Shown piece after piece: positions 10,281-19,975 of a DNA stretch of 19,975 nucleotides. Position 1 is the first letter of the stretch. Every line of letters begins with the position of its first letter. This DNA comes from Smittium mucronatum (lineage: Eukaryota; Kickxellomycota; Harpellomycetes; Harpellales; Legeriomycetaceae), in contig LSSL01003628.1 of NCBI GenBank assembly GCA_001953115.1, forward strand, positions 1-19,975, in the 5' to 3' direction. Made by a program: the position numbers and the translations under genes. The notes beneath the pieces are model-generated. The model was not told the origin of the DNA. It searched no databases and saw only the letters and a program-made list of their open reading frames with translations.

Positions 10281-10389
10281 TTGATGAATATTTAATAATG
10301 ATTGATTAACATCAGCTAACATTATATAATATGAAGTTAAAAATGCTATTTTTTGATGATATATATTTCTATCTAAGAGCGATCTGCCA

Positions 10390-11325
10390 ACAGAAATTAA
10401 ATTAAAATTTATAAACGCTGTGTTGATTCCCATTGTATGTTACGGTGGAGAAAAATTAGGTATGAGTGAATATCACACCAGATCGATACAAAGTGAAATT
10501 GATAAAGCAATAATTATACTTGCTAAAATAGAGAAATAAACCTCAGTGGATAGTCTTGGAATTAAGCTGGGTGTAAGATCCGTTTTTTTGAAAATCATGG
10601 ATCCCAGGGGCGAGCATTCCTCAAATAAAAAAAATATCATAAAGCTGGTCATATGATTTGATTAAAAATCCCCACCAATCTCGGACGATTACATGGATAA
10701 AGAAAACAGCAAAATGACAGAAAAAATATTATAAAACGGGATGAAATTTTCAAACAGAAAAATCATTTGCCGATCGAAAAAATTTAAATAACTGATACAT
10801 AGTCCACAAATGGGCTCTAGATTGAGGAATGAAAAAATCTGGAAGCTGGATAAAATTCAATCGCTGTACCCGGTTCAATGAATATGCTCCCAGTAAATCG
10901 GAAAAATCAGAATTTATCAGTTTTGGAGAGTTGTACGCCTGGAAAATGCAAAGATAATCAACGAGAATTTAAAAAAAAATTTTGACCTTTTTGCAAAAAA
11001 AATCCAGAGACAATCGAGCAATAAAACTTAGTGTGAGAAAAATGCGATAAAGCACGCAAAAATAAAATTGAGATATTTTCGCTCAAAATTTAAATTTTCT
11101 ATAAGCTTTAGTGATTATTCTCCCGATCCAACCCAATTAGACCAGGTCAAAAAACTCCTGTGGGGGGGGGGGGTCTAAAAAATCTTTTCGTCTGCGCGAA
11201 GCTGAAAAACCAACCAAATAACCAAACTGTGGACAAAAATTTTTTTTATGACATTCGTGTTGCTAAAGTGTTACTATTAAAAGATGTTAATAGATCAAAA
11301 GACCCCTTGAACTAATACCTAGTGG
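10390..11325 (+). pseudogene. Thumb, Cys/His finger and C-terminal tail of LINE copy B
   Basis: KFINAVLIPIVCYGGEKLGMSEYHTRSIQSEIDKAIIILAK, split across about 10408-10535, is the counterpart of the FGMS and IQAKIEKAI thumb block of copy A. SLGIKLGVRSVFLK follows. The finger reads stop-PFCKKNPETIEQ (10983-11021) and then EKCDKARKNKIEIFSLKI: the first Cys is TGA, the His position is Gln and later Cys remain. After a G12 tract (11162) the tail reads YDIRVAKVLLLKDVNRSKDP, homologous to the tail of copy A. The finger shows that copy B carries its own C-terminus and is not merely fused to the fragment at 11590. Confidence 0.68.
11162..11173. repeat. G12 homopolymer tract
   Basis: Twelve consecutive G lie within the C-terminal part of LINE copy B, in a region otherwise dominated by A and T. 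No other G or C run of this length was seen in the window. Confidence 0.9.
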
Positions 11326-11442
11326 GTACGGGGCTTTTAGAGTGGTGGAGCGGAGTTTGGTAGGAAGTTTTTACTAAACTTTTCAATTTTTTTAATAGTA
11401 TTTTATTCATTTTTATAAAGTTTAAAAATAAATTATAATGAA
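11326..11442 (+). repeat. 3' terminus of LINE copy B
   Basis: The end reads TACGGGGCTTTTAGAGTGG, then a T-rich stretch and TAAAGTTTAAAAATAAATTA. It aligns loosely with the 3' end of copy A (4998-5128) and is more diverged from it than the next fragment is, as expected if B is a separate family. Confidence 0.6.
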
Positions 11443-11452
11443 ATTTTTTTTT

Positions 11453-11584
11453 GAGGGAATGGAACCATTAGAGCGGTAGAATGGATTTAGGTAAAAAAAA
11501 TTTGAAAAAAATTCAACTATTTAGATTTTTTTATTTCAGTTTTTAGAAATCTTTGTTAAATTTGAAATAAAATTTCCAAAAAAA
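11453..11584 (+). mobile_element. Short 5'-truncated LINE 3'-end fragment (family A type)
   Basis: About 132 bases start GAGGGAATGGAACCATTAGA and end TAAATTTGAAATAAAATTTCC plus an A-run. The last ~45 bases closely match the end of copy A (TTTTTAGAA then TAAATTTGAAATAAA against TTTTTAGAAC then TAAATTTAAAATAAA). It lies directly behind the copy B terminus, so it is best read as a severely 5'-truncated insertion or a duplicated tail. Confidence 0.62.
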
Positions 11585-11589
11585 TCATC

Positions 11590-12251
11590 CCAAAATCACC
11601 TTAGTCGACAGGAAAAATAAAAACAACAGCATAAAATCCTCCAGTATATGGTGGGTAGAAAAATCGTGGAAAAGGAAACTTTATGAATCTTTAGCCTCTG
11701 TATTCCGAATTAAGCTTGGAGTAGGAAAATCAGGAAAATTCAAATGAAAACCTTCCGAACTGTCCAGTGATTAATTAATATGAAGTTTTTATTTGAAATA
11801 ATTAAAAAAAATCGCCTCGTATGCGAAATAGATTTACCTGGAGCTGTGGATCGCATTCTAATAAATTGCATTAGATGGGATAAAAAACGAAGTGAAACAA
11901 TCTGCTGGTTCATACCTGAACTTATCCTCTCAGTTATCAAAAAAAAATTGTAATTCCTTTTGTCTATAAATGTTAATATTTGGGGTGGGGTAGAGGGATA
12001 AAATACTTTGAGTTATTTAAAAGCAGGCTTGGCTGGTCTTAAAATTGCCCTGTAGACAGTAAATTTTCATATTTTCACCCACTTGATAAGTAAATTTGAG
12101 CTCTAGAGTTTAGTAGATTAACCAGCAACCATAAAAGATTTCATCGATGTATGGAGCTGATAGATGGCAGAAAAGATTTTGGGGGAAAATTTTTCAAGCA
12201 TTTTTCTATAAATTTATATTTAAATTAAAGTAAATTTCCCACGAAAAAAAA
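11590..12251 (+). mobile_element. 5'-truncated LINE fragment (family A type): linker, Cys/His finger and 3' end
   Basis: The fragment begins beside the A-run of the preceding 3' end, at the position matching about 3615 of copy A; TAGTCGACAGGAAAAATAAA here corresponds to TAGTAGACAGGAAAAATAAA there. It carries AWSRKIRKIQMKTFRTVQ (about 11708-11770), then LVCEIDLPGAVDRILINC (finger: Cys at 11822 and 11867, His changed to Arg) and SETICWFIPELILS (to about 11935), close to copy A. It lacks the 811-bp MITE, showing the uninterrupted state of that region. The tail GLAGLKIALDSKF and the end ATGGAGCTGATAGATGGCAG (12151) to the A-run at 12244-12251 complete it. Truncation at the 5' side is usual for LINEs. 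Confidence 0.75.
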
Positions 12252-13840
12252 GAATATTAATTGAAACAATAAATAAAAAGATTATATTCCATAAGGTAGG
12301 AATTTTACTAGCTCAAAGTAAATATTACGAGTTCTATATATATTTGAGATAAAATAACGGTATTAGCCTTAAATTATCTCTTATAGACCAAATAAAACTA
12401 TCGAATAATTGGTATTACATTGAGTCTAAAAAAATTATTGAAAAAAAGATATAAAAAAATTTCCGAGTTAATTTATATTTATCAAAAATCATATTAAAAA
12501 AAATCTACATAAAAAATAAAAGAAATCAGAAAAATAACTATTTTAATAAAAGTAAAATCAAATTTTACTTTGTGAATGAGTATTAAATATAATAAAATAA
12601 TTATAAATATCTTCTTACAGAAATTGCTGATTATCCACTTTTTGATAGTAATAAATACACATATATTTTCCGATAATACTTATAAAAATTATTTAAAATT
12701 GTTAATCTTTTTTTTATTTTTACTCGTGAAATTAAAAAGAATTTTCAAAATGAATAGTTTGTTTTAATCACGTCTTAAGTAATTTATAATATTTGGTTTT
12801 ATTACATTATAACATAAAACCGGCAAGATCTTGCTAAAAAAAGTAAATTTTCTAAATTTATTAGTGGATTTTATTATCATACAGATAATAAAATTTTTAA
12901 TAAGAAAAGTTTAAAAAATAAATGCTCCTTTCGATATATTGAAAATTACTCCAAATATATCACCAAAAAAGTCTTTTTATTCTTATAATACACAATAGAA
13001 TAGTCTTAAAAAAAATAAAATAAAGTAATTAATAATAATTAGAGGGCGCGTTTAATATAATATCTTTAGAAAGTATTTATGTCGAGTTTTGTCTGTAAAA
13101 TATTATAAATCTGATATTAAAATGTCTGGTTTAATTTAAATTAAAAGGAAATGTATATATATTTAAAATTATTCATAAAATATCTAAATTTCATTTTTTT
13201 TAATACAACATTTTGGTATTTATATTCTATAAATAAAATTTTATATAAAAAACGTTTAATTTATGAACCAAAAATTTTTTTATCCTATAATTTTATGATT
13301 TTGGAATAAAAATTGTTTCAAATATACCTCTAAAATATTCTAAAATATTAATTTTTAACTTTGGAATAATTGTAAGAGTCTAACATCAGTTGAAAAACAA
13401 AGGAAAAATATTATTGAATGATTCAATTTAATCCAAAATTGCTATATTTAAGCAAAATAAAATCTATAACTTTAACACGATATTGTTTAATGGTTCAAAT
13501 AAATAAGATTAAAAAACAAATTATGAATAAAAAATTGTGAATACACCCTTAGAGAGTATTTTCTAAAAAAAATTATAATTTTTAATTTGTATCTTACACT
13601 GATAAATTCAATTTTTTTTTTTATTGTAAAGAATTTAAATTTAGAATAAACATAATTTTTTTTTCCCATTACTTTTAATAAATCAAAATCAAAATTCATT
13701 TTTATTTTGATATTATGTCAAAAAAGTCTCATAAAAGATTTTTAGGTGTTTGTAGTTTAAAATAAATAAGTCAAAATAACATCATAAGCTTCATATTTTA
13801 AATTTTAATAGTAAAAAGGTAGGAAGCGCATTTTTTTCCT
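12252..13840. other. AT-rich spacer without a supported gene
   Basis: Extremely AT-rich. Short open stretches exist at 12576-12767 (+) and 13487-13699 (-), but their residues (Ile, Lys, Phe, Asn, Leu, Tyr) are what random AT-rich DNA yields. GCAAGATCTTGC at 12823-12834 is a perfect palindrome, and an 11-bp stem with a 5-nt loop lies at 12868-12894. Both are within chance expectation for a sequence of this composition. Confidence 0.5.
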
Positions 13841-13870
13841 AGGTGGAGCTACACCATTTTTATAGTCTGA

Positions 13871-13894
13871 AAGTCTTATCACGCCTGAAGACTT
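13871..13894. promoter_or_regulatory. Hairpin upstream of the 14.1-kb ORF
   Basis: AAGTCTT (13871-13877) and AAGACTT (13888-13894) are perfect reverse complements around the ten-base loop ATCACGCCTG. It sits at the left side of the higher-GC island, about 205 bases before the ORF's first ATG. It could be a leader structure or chance; a 7-bp stem is weak evidence. Confidence 0.25.
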
Positions 13895-14098
13895 CTTTAT
13901 TTCTAAGTTTTAGTTAGTTATAATCTAGTTATTTATTTCGTTTCTTTCAATATAAATTATTTTATATTTTTCGTTTTTGGTTTTACCAGATTAGTTAATA
14001 GTCTTTTGTTTGTCTTAGTGGACTGGGATAATTGCCCTTTAGTTCGTTTTTATTCGTTAGTTTTATTGTTTAATGAAGGCTATAGTTCATATAATGCT

Positions 14099-14632
14099 AT
14101 GGGCATGGTTATGCGCAACCATGAGTTGGTCGAGTCCGGCGCTTACCCTTATTGGTTTGCCCCGGAGGTTGAAGCTTGGCATGAAGTCACGGAAGATAGA
14201 GAGGGTGATATTTCGGTGCAATCTTCATCGGAAGTCTTTGCACTAGGTGAAGACTTAGACCCATCGGTCAACTTGGCGGGAGAAGCTGTTATGGAAGATC
14301 TTGTGTCTTCTTTAATGGGTCTTTCTTTAAGTGCCGATCCCAACTCCCCGGTAAGGCTCTCTCCTATTATTCCTACCGTGGGGGCTGTACAAAAACTTAG
14401 TGTTGTCAGTACAGGGAGCAAAAGGCGAAGTGTAGATGGGTGGAGTAAGGGAGTTATACTTGCCCAAAGGTCTCTGCTGGGTGAAGGCGATAGATATACT
14501 AGTAATAATGTACTTAGCGTTGCCTCACCTTCGGCTACACAACAACAGTTTCGAAGCGAGGATTTGTACCAGTCTAACTTTTATAGAGAATCCGCTTCCG
14601 AAAATATTCAAAGCAGTTTTGGTAATTTTTAA
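14099..14632 (+). CDS. Hypothetical protein, 177 aa, in a GC-rich island
   Basis: This is the only intact ORF with coding character in the window. It is unrecognised. The frame is open from 13907 but has no ATG before 14099, whose context GCTATGG has G at -3 and +4; earlier codons are AT-rich and hydrophobic and look like untranslated leader or intron. From ATG the product begins MGMVMRNHELVESGAYPYWF and then has an acidic stretch (EVEAWHEVTEDREGD, residues 22-36), VMEDLVSSLMGLSLSADP (about 76-93), a proline-containing segment (SPIIPTVGAV), a basic patch (GSKRRSVDGWSK, about 115-126) and a Ser/Gln/Asn-rich C-terminus ending SSFGNF. There is no clear signal peptide or membrane segment from this start. 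Sampled lines have about 43-52% G+C against about 20% in the flanks. Options are a host gene under selection, an exon, or a gag-like or captured fragment of a mobile element. Confidence 0.62.
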   Translation: MGMVMRNHELVESGAYPYWFAPEVEAWHEVTEDREGDISVQSSSEVFALGEDLDPSVNLAGEAVMEDLVSSLMGLSLSADPNSPVRLSPIIPTVGAVQKLSVVSTGSKRRSVDGWSKGVILAQRSLLGEGDRYTSNNVLSVASPSATQQQFRSEDLYQSNFYRESASENIQSSFGNF

Positions 14633-14639
14633 TCATGTG

Positions 14640-17600
14640 AAATATAATATTATTGTGCTATTAAAATATTGAAGGAAAAAACGAATAGACCTAAAAATTC
14701 AATAATTTAAACTAAGTACCTTCGCATATGCAATTCATAAGTGTATGTCAGAGTGTGTGTGTTGTGTAAATATATAAATTTATTAGACTCAACTCCTGTT
14801 TTATTTTGGGGTTTTTAATCTAAAATAACACATTTCTTGTTTAAAAATCCAAAATTATTCATTATATCTTTTTTTTAATATTTTTTTAAACATTAAATGC
14901 ATTGAATAAAGAATTGAAAAAAGTTAATAAATATTATACAAATAAAAATTCAATTATTTTATAAATCATTAATGTTAATATATATAAGGCCTAACTTTGT
15001 AATGCTTATTTTGGAATATTTTATGGATATATAATATAAAAAAAAATGTAAAAAACTATGGAATGATGTATAAAGGTGATATTAAACTACTCGATTTTCT
15101 TGTACAGGGTTAATTAGTAATTAAAAATATTTCTATGGTGAAACTCAGTATAATTACTTTCGGTATTTTTATTGTATAGCAAAAAAATATATGCCAGTTT
15201 TAATCTAGGTATAAAAGAGTAGTATAGGTGGACTTATTGTGGTAATTCATTTTTTGGGATCAAAAATAAATTTGAGAATCTAATTTTTATAATCATACTA
15301 TAAATTTAATTAACTTTGTAGTACTTATAAGAATTTTATAGGTTTTTTTTTAAAAAAAGTAGTGTATAAAAATATAATGAATATTAGTGGTTTTAATTTT
15401 TTAGAGTTTAATAATTAAAAACGCTTCACAATTTATAGATGGAAAATATCGGAAAATAGACATGATATTTTTCACATTTCTGGATGAAAGAAGGGAGGGT
15501 TTTTATTTTATTTTATATATATTTCCTTATTCATTTAAGTTTTTACTTCGATATACCAACCATTTTTAGATAATTGGTAGCGATTTCTAACCAATAATAT
15601 ATTAATATATTTTTTAGTCATTTAAACATATTATTTACTTGTGATAGTAAAAAAAAATATGGTATAAAAATAAAAATATTTAGCATATAAATAAATATAT
15701 ATGGCATAAAAAACCAAGAAAGAGTATTTGAAAATGTTAAATGAGGAATATTGTGAAGATTATCGATATATTTCTTGAGTTATAACAAAAAAAATCTTTG
15801 GTAAAAATAAAAATTATAAGCATTTATAAATGATTAAGTTTCATATTTTTCTATTTTATATGCGATTAAAAATATATCTAAATCCTATTCGAACCCTGAG
15901 AAAAAACTTTGATTTTCAATGATCCAAATATATTTTGATTTTTATATTTTTAGATTTTAACTCTTTTAATTTACTATCGTTGAAGATTTTTTTTTTTTTT
16001 AAATTTAATACCATAATAATATACCAAAACTATTTTTTGGAATAGATGGAAGCGAAATAAATTCATTAAGAATTTTTTCCATTTTAGAAAATTAAATTGA
16101 ATAAATACATATGATATATCGATATTTAACTCCACTTTTATCTATCATAGAAATTTTCCATCGTAAATGGTTTATTTTCTGTGATTATTAAAATAATCAA
16201 GATGAAATTATCCAATATCAAAAATCTAAATGATCAAATATATTCCAATAATCTGTACCTAAAATCAGCATTTCATCTAGATGAGATCCACTATAAAAAA
16301 ATGAATAAAATTTAAAATTTTGATTTGAGTTCAAAAAAAATCAGCTCAATATAGCTACTCATAAATAACATTATTATCTTTTATTTTTAAAGGTTATATG
16401 AAATATAACCCAGAATAAATATTAATAATTAGTAAAAACTTAGTTCAATTTGTTAAAATATCCTCAACTTGTAACTTCTGATAATTTATAGCCGAATTAC
16501 GGGTTTGATTGAAATAAAATAATTTATGAAAAAAAAGAATATTGATAAAGAAAAAAGATGTATTTAAAACTGAATTTTAAAAAAAAATCTACAAAATTTA
16601 AACTAGGATAAAGTTACCTTTATTAAATGTTACAAATAAAACCCAAAAGATTGAGAAAGAAAGCAAAATTTCACATTTTAATTATATTATGAATATGTGA
16701 GTAAAATTTATACAGATTCAAGTATCAACTGAGGATCGATTTTAACGATCGCTAAGACTCAAAAAATAGCAGGATTGATTTTATTATAAAAATACTATAA
16801 ATCAGAATAAATCATGCTTCATCAGAATGGAAGGTAATTTTTTACAATTATTGCTTAATAATTTTAATATTTTAAATATAATTTTAAGATTTGTGTATTA
16901 ATTAACAGTTTAATATATTTAATAATTATTTTTAGACTAATATAATTTTAATTAATTATAATGAAAATTATTAGAAATTATATAAATTCATTTTTGGTGA
17001 ATCTATTTCATGATCTAATAACTTATTGATTATTATTATAAATCTCCTATAAATTTTTTTATATCTTATGTGAAAAAATCATTTTTATTTAGTTTTTCCA
17101 TTACTAATTTTGAGAAATTTTTTTTATCTACAGTTAAAATAAATTTGCTGAAAAAATTTGTTTCAAATAAAAAAAATTTAAGGAAAAATTATAAAAAATG
17201 AAGACATTATTTCTCTGTAAATTCCAATATGCGTATATAATTGTAAAAAGTGTGTAAATTCGGAATAATGACTAAATTTTCAAGATTTAATTCTAATTCA
17301 ACAAATATTTTAGAAATGATAAATTTATTCTTGAGTAATATAAGTTTCTATTATATCAAAAATGGTCTCATATGTCTTTATATTATATAAAATTATACTG
17401 ATATAATATTGCAAAAATAATTATCTCTTATAAGATCATAGTTTTTTTTTATAATAAGTATGAGTTTAAGTATCTTATAAAAAAATTATTCATAATAATT
17501 CGATCAAATAAATATATAACCTTTTTTCACCGATTTGAACTATTTTTTGATAAATTATAAGACCAAAGTCATTCGATAAGAAATATAGAAAGAATAATGA

Positions 17601-19975
17601 AAAAAAAAATTCAGTGAAATTCTCGTATACAAGATATAATAATATGTCATGAGATTTATTTTTCCTATTAATAATATTTGCTTTTTAAGGAAATAATTAA
17701 AGTTTTTTTTGTAAATTAATTGATAATGTGAACTTATTTTTTAATAAACTTTTTTTAAGTGAAAAATTTTAAAAAAATAAATTTTGTAGATTTAATTATG
17801 TCGTAGAAACACAATTAAATAATTTGTAACGTTTTTGTAAAATTTTATTTTAAGTAAAAGTTATAATCGAATTATACCAGTTTATTATTATTATTTATAT
17901 TTCTTTGAAAATACGATTATATGATAGATTAAAAAAAAAAATTTTTTTTTGAAAATTTCTCAGTTATAAAATTAGTGATAACTAATTCAACTTATAAAAT
18001 TTAATAAAATTTAATATATAATACTTGTTAAGATGATTTGCAAATTAGATATATAATTTTGAAAAATATATCTCTAGAATTAATCGCTTATTTTTTTTTC
18101 AAATACATATTTGAAGTCTTATTAAAATTCATTATAAATAGTAAATCTAAAAAATTATTTTGATTTTAAATATAAATATATATTAATATTTAAAAAAAAA
18201 GGTAAAGGTAAACGAAATCGATTATCAAATAAAGAAATATGATAAATAAGGTTTTCAGTTTTTTTATTTATTCATCGGAATTAAAATCAGATGAATTTTT
18301 ATATAAGTGAAAATCATTAAATTCGAATTAACAATCAATAGTTAAATAATTTGTAAATTTTAATTATTCTGTATTAGAAAGTATCCAAATATTTTAATAT
18401 TATTATAATTTTTTAAATTAATTGTATTTATTTGGATATTTTTATATATCAGAAAAAAATATATATATAATATTTTAAATTAAAAAGTTTTATCATAAAA
18501 TTTATCAAAAAGCATTTAACAAACCAAGTTGATAGATAATAATTATGAATTGGTTCAATTGTTTATGAATAATAATTAACAATATCGATATTGAATTCAA
18601 AAAAAATAACTTGAAACGATACAACACCAATTTCTGATACTTATTGCTTTTAAATGTTTTTTAAATTTTATATAAACCTAATACAATAATTAATACAGAT
18701 TCAAAAATTGGACATGGGATATAGAAATCTTCCTAAATCTTAATTAAAGGAAATACAGGTAACTAATACACATTATTAATTGGTATTAACTGTTTTTTCT
18801 AAATATTATAAATATTTTACAAAAATTAAAGATGTATTACTTATTAAAAAAAATAATAATAATTATTTTTTAAAAATGAGCAAAAAAGCTGACATAATGG
18901 ATAATCTGGCTAATCATAATTAAATAACTAAATATATATATATATCAAATAATATTTATAAAAATATCACAATATGAAATATTAAAAAAGAAAATTTCAA
19001 AGTAATAATATCAAGAAGATCAAAAAAATAGGTAAAAATAACCCGAAATAAAATATCTTTATAAGAAAATAATTTTTAAAATGAATAAAATATAATCATT
19101 TTCGATAACTTTAAGGAGAAAAAAGATGTTTTTTTTTTTTAATTTATAAAAAATTAAAACAGTTTCTTTGACTGAAGAGTTATTGTAAATTATCATAAGA
19201 TAATAGCTATTAAAGCAAATAGAACGTATTAAAAAATTATGATAATTTATCAACCAATCCCATATTTCCAAATAATTTAATAATAATATTTACTCAAAAA
19301 TATTATCCCTAATTTTTACTTCATCTAAGTTAAGATTAATCCTATTCCCAGGTATTCTAGTTTTGATTATTGATAATTGCCTATTGTAATATCTATATTT
19401 AAATATATTAATTTACCCAATTCATCGCTAGAACCCATTATTAATAACTCCATAATTTTTTCTAATATCCCATTCAAATTCAATTAATTTATTTAAAATT
19501 TAATTTTTAATATTAATTAAAATAAAAAAATAAAAAATATATACTTGAAGATATTTTTTAGAAATATTGGGGTATGTTACGGTAAAATTAAAAAAAAAAC
19601 CCCTGCGAGTATAATAGATTTATAAACCGGACCACCCCCATTCAAGTTGATTAAGATTATAGAAGATATTATAAGTTGATCACCTTTTTTTAAATCCAAG
19701 AAACTGTTTTTTGAGGTGAGTTGAAAATTTTAATAGGATATATATAGCATTATAATATATATGTATATATCACTGTTTTGATGCGGGTATTTAGTTTATG
19801 GAAATCGAATTAATAATTGAATCAAAGTGCTTACAAGAGTAAAAAAATAAATTTGACACATTAATAATTAATTATTATACAAAAATAATACATTTGTAGC
19901 CTCCTTACACCAATCAATTAAATTTAATTACTGAATAGTAATAAAAATAATACAACAACACAGCCCGATGACTTA
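14640..19975. other. Extreme AT-rich gene-poor region
   Basis: Apart from the putative 3' flank of the ORF at its left end, I see no coding region, tRNA, rRNA or recognisable transposon here. It holds many homopolymer runs, for example A11 then T9 at 17931-17950, T-runs near 15988 and 19130, and short TA repeats near 18935 and 19745. A small less AT-rich patch lies at 19598-19640. Open stretches such as 19059-19271 (-) have the composition of random AT-rich DNA. Old, unrecognisable repeats may be present. Confidence 0.55.
14741..14767 (+). terminator. GT-rich tract downstream of the 177-aa ORF, possible 3'-processing signal
   Basis: GTGTATGTCAG followed by AGTGTGTGTGTTGTGT lies about 110 bases after the stop codon. 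GT-rich elements often sit just beyond cleavage sites in eukaryotic genes. The nearest upstream A-rich hexamer is AATAAT (14701); a canonical AATAAA occurs only later, at 14905-14910. The assignment is suggestive. Confidence 0.3.

Larger units (their letters stand above)
6284..11442 (+). mobile_element. LINE copy B: decayed, near full-length APE-type retrotransposon of a second family
   Basis: About 5.2 kb on the plus strand contains, in order: a candidate start ATG (6284), a gag-like N-terminal region ending in a zinc-knuckle relic (to about 6970), an AT-rich linker, an APE endonuclease (about 8030-8700), an RT (about 9290-10280), a thumb and Cys/His finger (about 10400-11090), a C-terminal tail and a 3' end similar to that of copy A. 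Domain order and several blocks match copy A, but sequence divergence is large (motif B is CGAQKGSPESP here and CGLREGFPASP in A), so this is a related, separate family. Stops and frameshifts occur throughout. The left boundary is uncertain because no target repeat was found. Confidence 0.83.

Noticed and set aside
12576..12767. 63-codon open frame with hydrophobic, Lys-rich product
   Set aside because: Its composition (Ile, Lys, Leu, Phe, Asn) is what AT-rich random DNA gives; no motif or conserved neighbour supports it.
12823..12894. Palindrome GCAAGATCTTGC and an 11-bp hairpin nearby as regulatory sites
   Set aside because: By rough estimate, inverted repeats of this size are expected by chance in several kilobases of such biased sequence, and no gene lies beside them.
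13487..13699. 70-codon minus-strand open frame
   Set aside because: Low-complexity AT-derived residues, no motif, overlapping T-runs.
14006..14098. Extension of the 177-aa ORF to a TTG start at 14006
   Set aside because: TTG starts are not usual in eukaryotes. The added residues are AT-rich and hydrophobic, and the first ATG at 14099 has a good context. An upstream spliced exon remains possible.
14149..14421. 90-codon minus-strand open frame opposite the 177-aa ORF
   Set aside because: It lies within the plus-strand ORF and is explained by the higher G+C there; its product is a Ser/Thr/Pro-rich antisense reading with no features, and the plus frame is longer with a better start.
15880..15902. 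Minus-strand GGGTTCGAAT resembling a tRNA B box
   Set aside because: The bases on either side cannot pair as a T stem (CAGGG against AGGAT), and no matching acceptor, D or anticodon arms are visible nearby.
19059..19271. 70-codon minus-strand open frame near the right end
   Set aside because: AT-derived composition, homopolymer runs inside, no recognisable motif.
1..19975. CRISPR array, rRNA or bacterial operon structure
   Set aside because: No regularly spaced identical repeats, no conserved rRNA stretches and no runs of adjacent intact ORFs were seen; the content is eukaryotic retroelements.

Overview
The window is a very AT-rich eukaryotic sequence (by eye roughly three quarters to four fifths A+T) with no recognisable housekeeping gene, rRNA or tRNA. 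Its recognisable content is almost all decayed transposable elements. The best guess for the host is a microsporidian or other early-diverging fungal parasite with a TE-loaded genome. This rests on AT-richness and on the resemblance of the LINE reverse transcriptases (GLLFADDAV, YxxGYI and FGMS blocks, C-terminal CPFC finger) to those I associate with microsporidia and zygomycete-like fungi. It is an inference of low to moderate confidence; an AT-rich small animal genome is not excluded.

Layout. (1) 1-5128, plus strand: LINE copy A, an APE-type non-LTR retrotransposon entering from the left edge. Recognisable parts are an apurinic-endonuclease-like domain, a reverse transcriptase (RT) with an intact FADD, a C-terminal Cys/His finger and a characteristic 3' end with an A-run. 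It is full of stops and frameshifts. (2) 3880-4690: an 811-bp element with terminal inverted repeats starting CCCTTTTAG, flanked by TTAAT direct repeats and lying inside the finger codons of copy A. Removing it with one repeat restores the LINE frame exactly. It looks like a non-autonomous piggyBac-like (TTAA-type) MITE. (3) 5129-6283: no gene seen. (4) 6284 to about 11442, plus strand: LINE copy B, a related but clearly different family. It starts with a candidate ATG and runs through a CCHC knuckle relic, APE domain, RT, finger and 3' end. (5) 11453-11584 and 11590-12251: two further 5'-truncated LINE 3' ends, the longer one closer to family A, so three LINE 3' termini lie within about 0.9 kb. 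(6) 12252-13840: AT-rich spacer.

(7) About 13830-14830: an island unlike everything else. It holds an unbroken ORF of 177 codons from its first ATG (14099-14632). By sample counts the ORF is near 45-50% G+C while its flanks are about 20%. A small hairpin lies upstream and a GT-rich tract downstream. It is the only credible intact protein gene here and I do not recognise it. (8) 14640-19975: more than 5 kb of extreme AT sequence with no supportable gene.

How the parts relate: the first 12.25 kb is a graveyard of same-orientation LINE insertions with one DNA transposon nested inside. Mutation has removed the catalytic Asp in copy B's RT (LAND for FADD) and altered the endonuclease GDxN motif of copy A. 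Nothing there is expected to be autonomous. The ORF at 14.1-14.6 kb is the item most worth following up.
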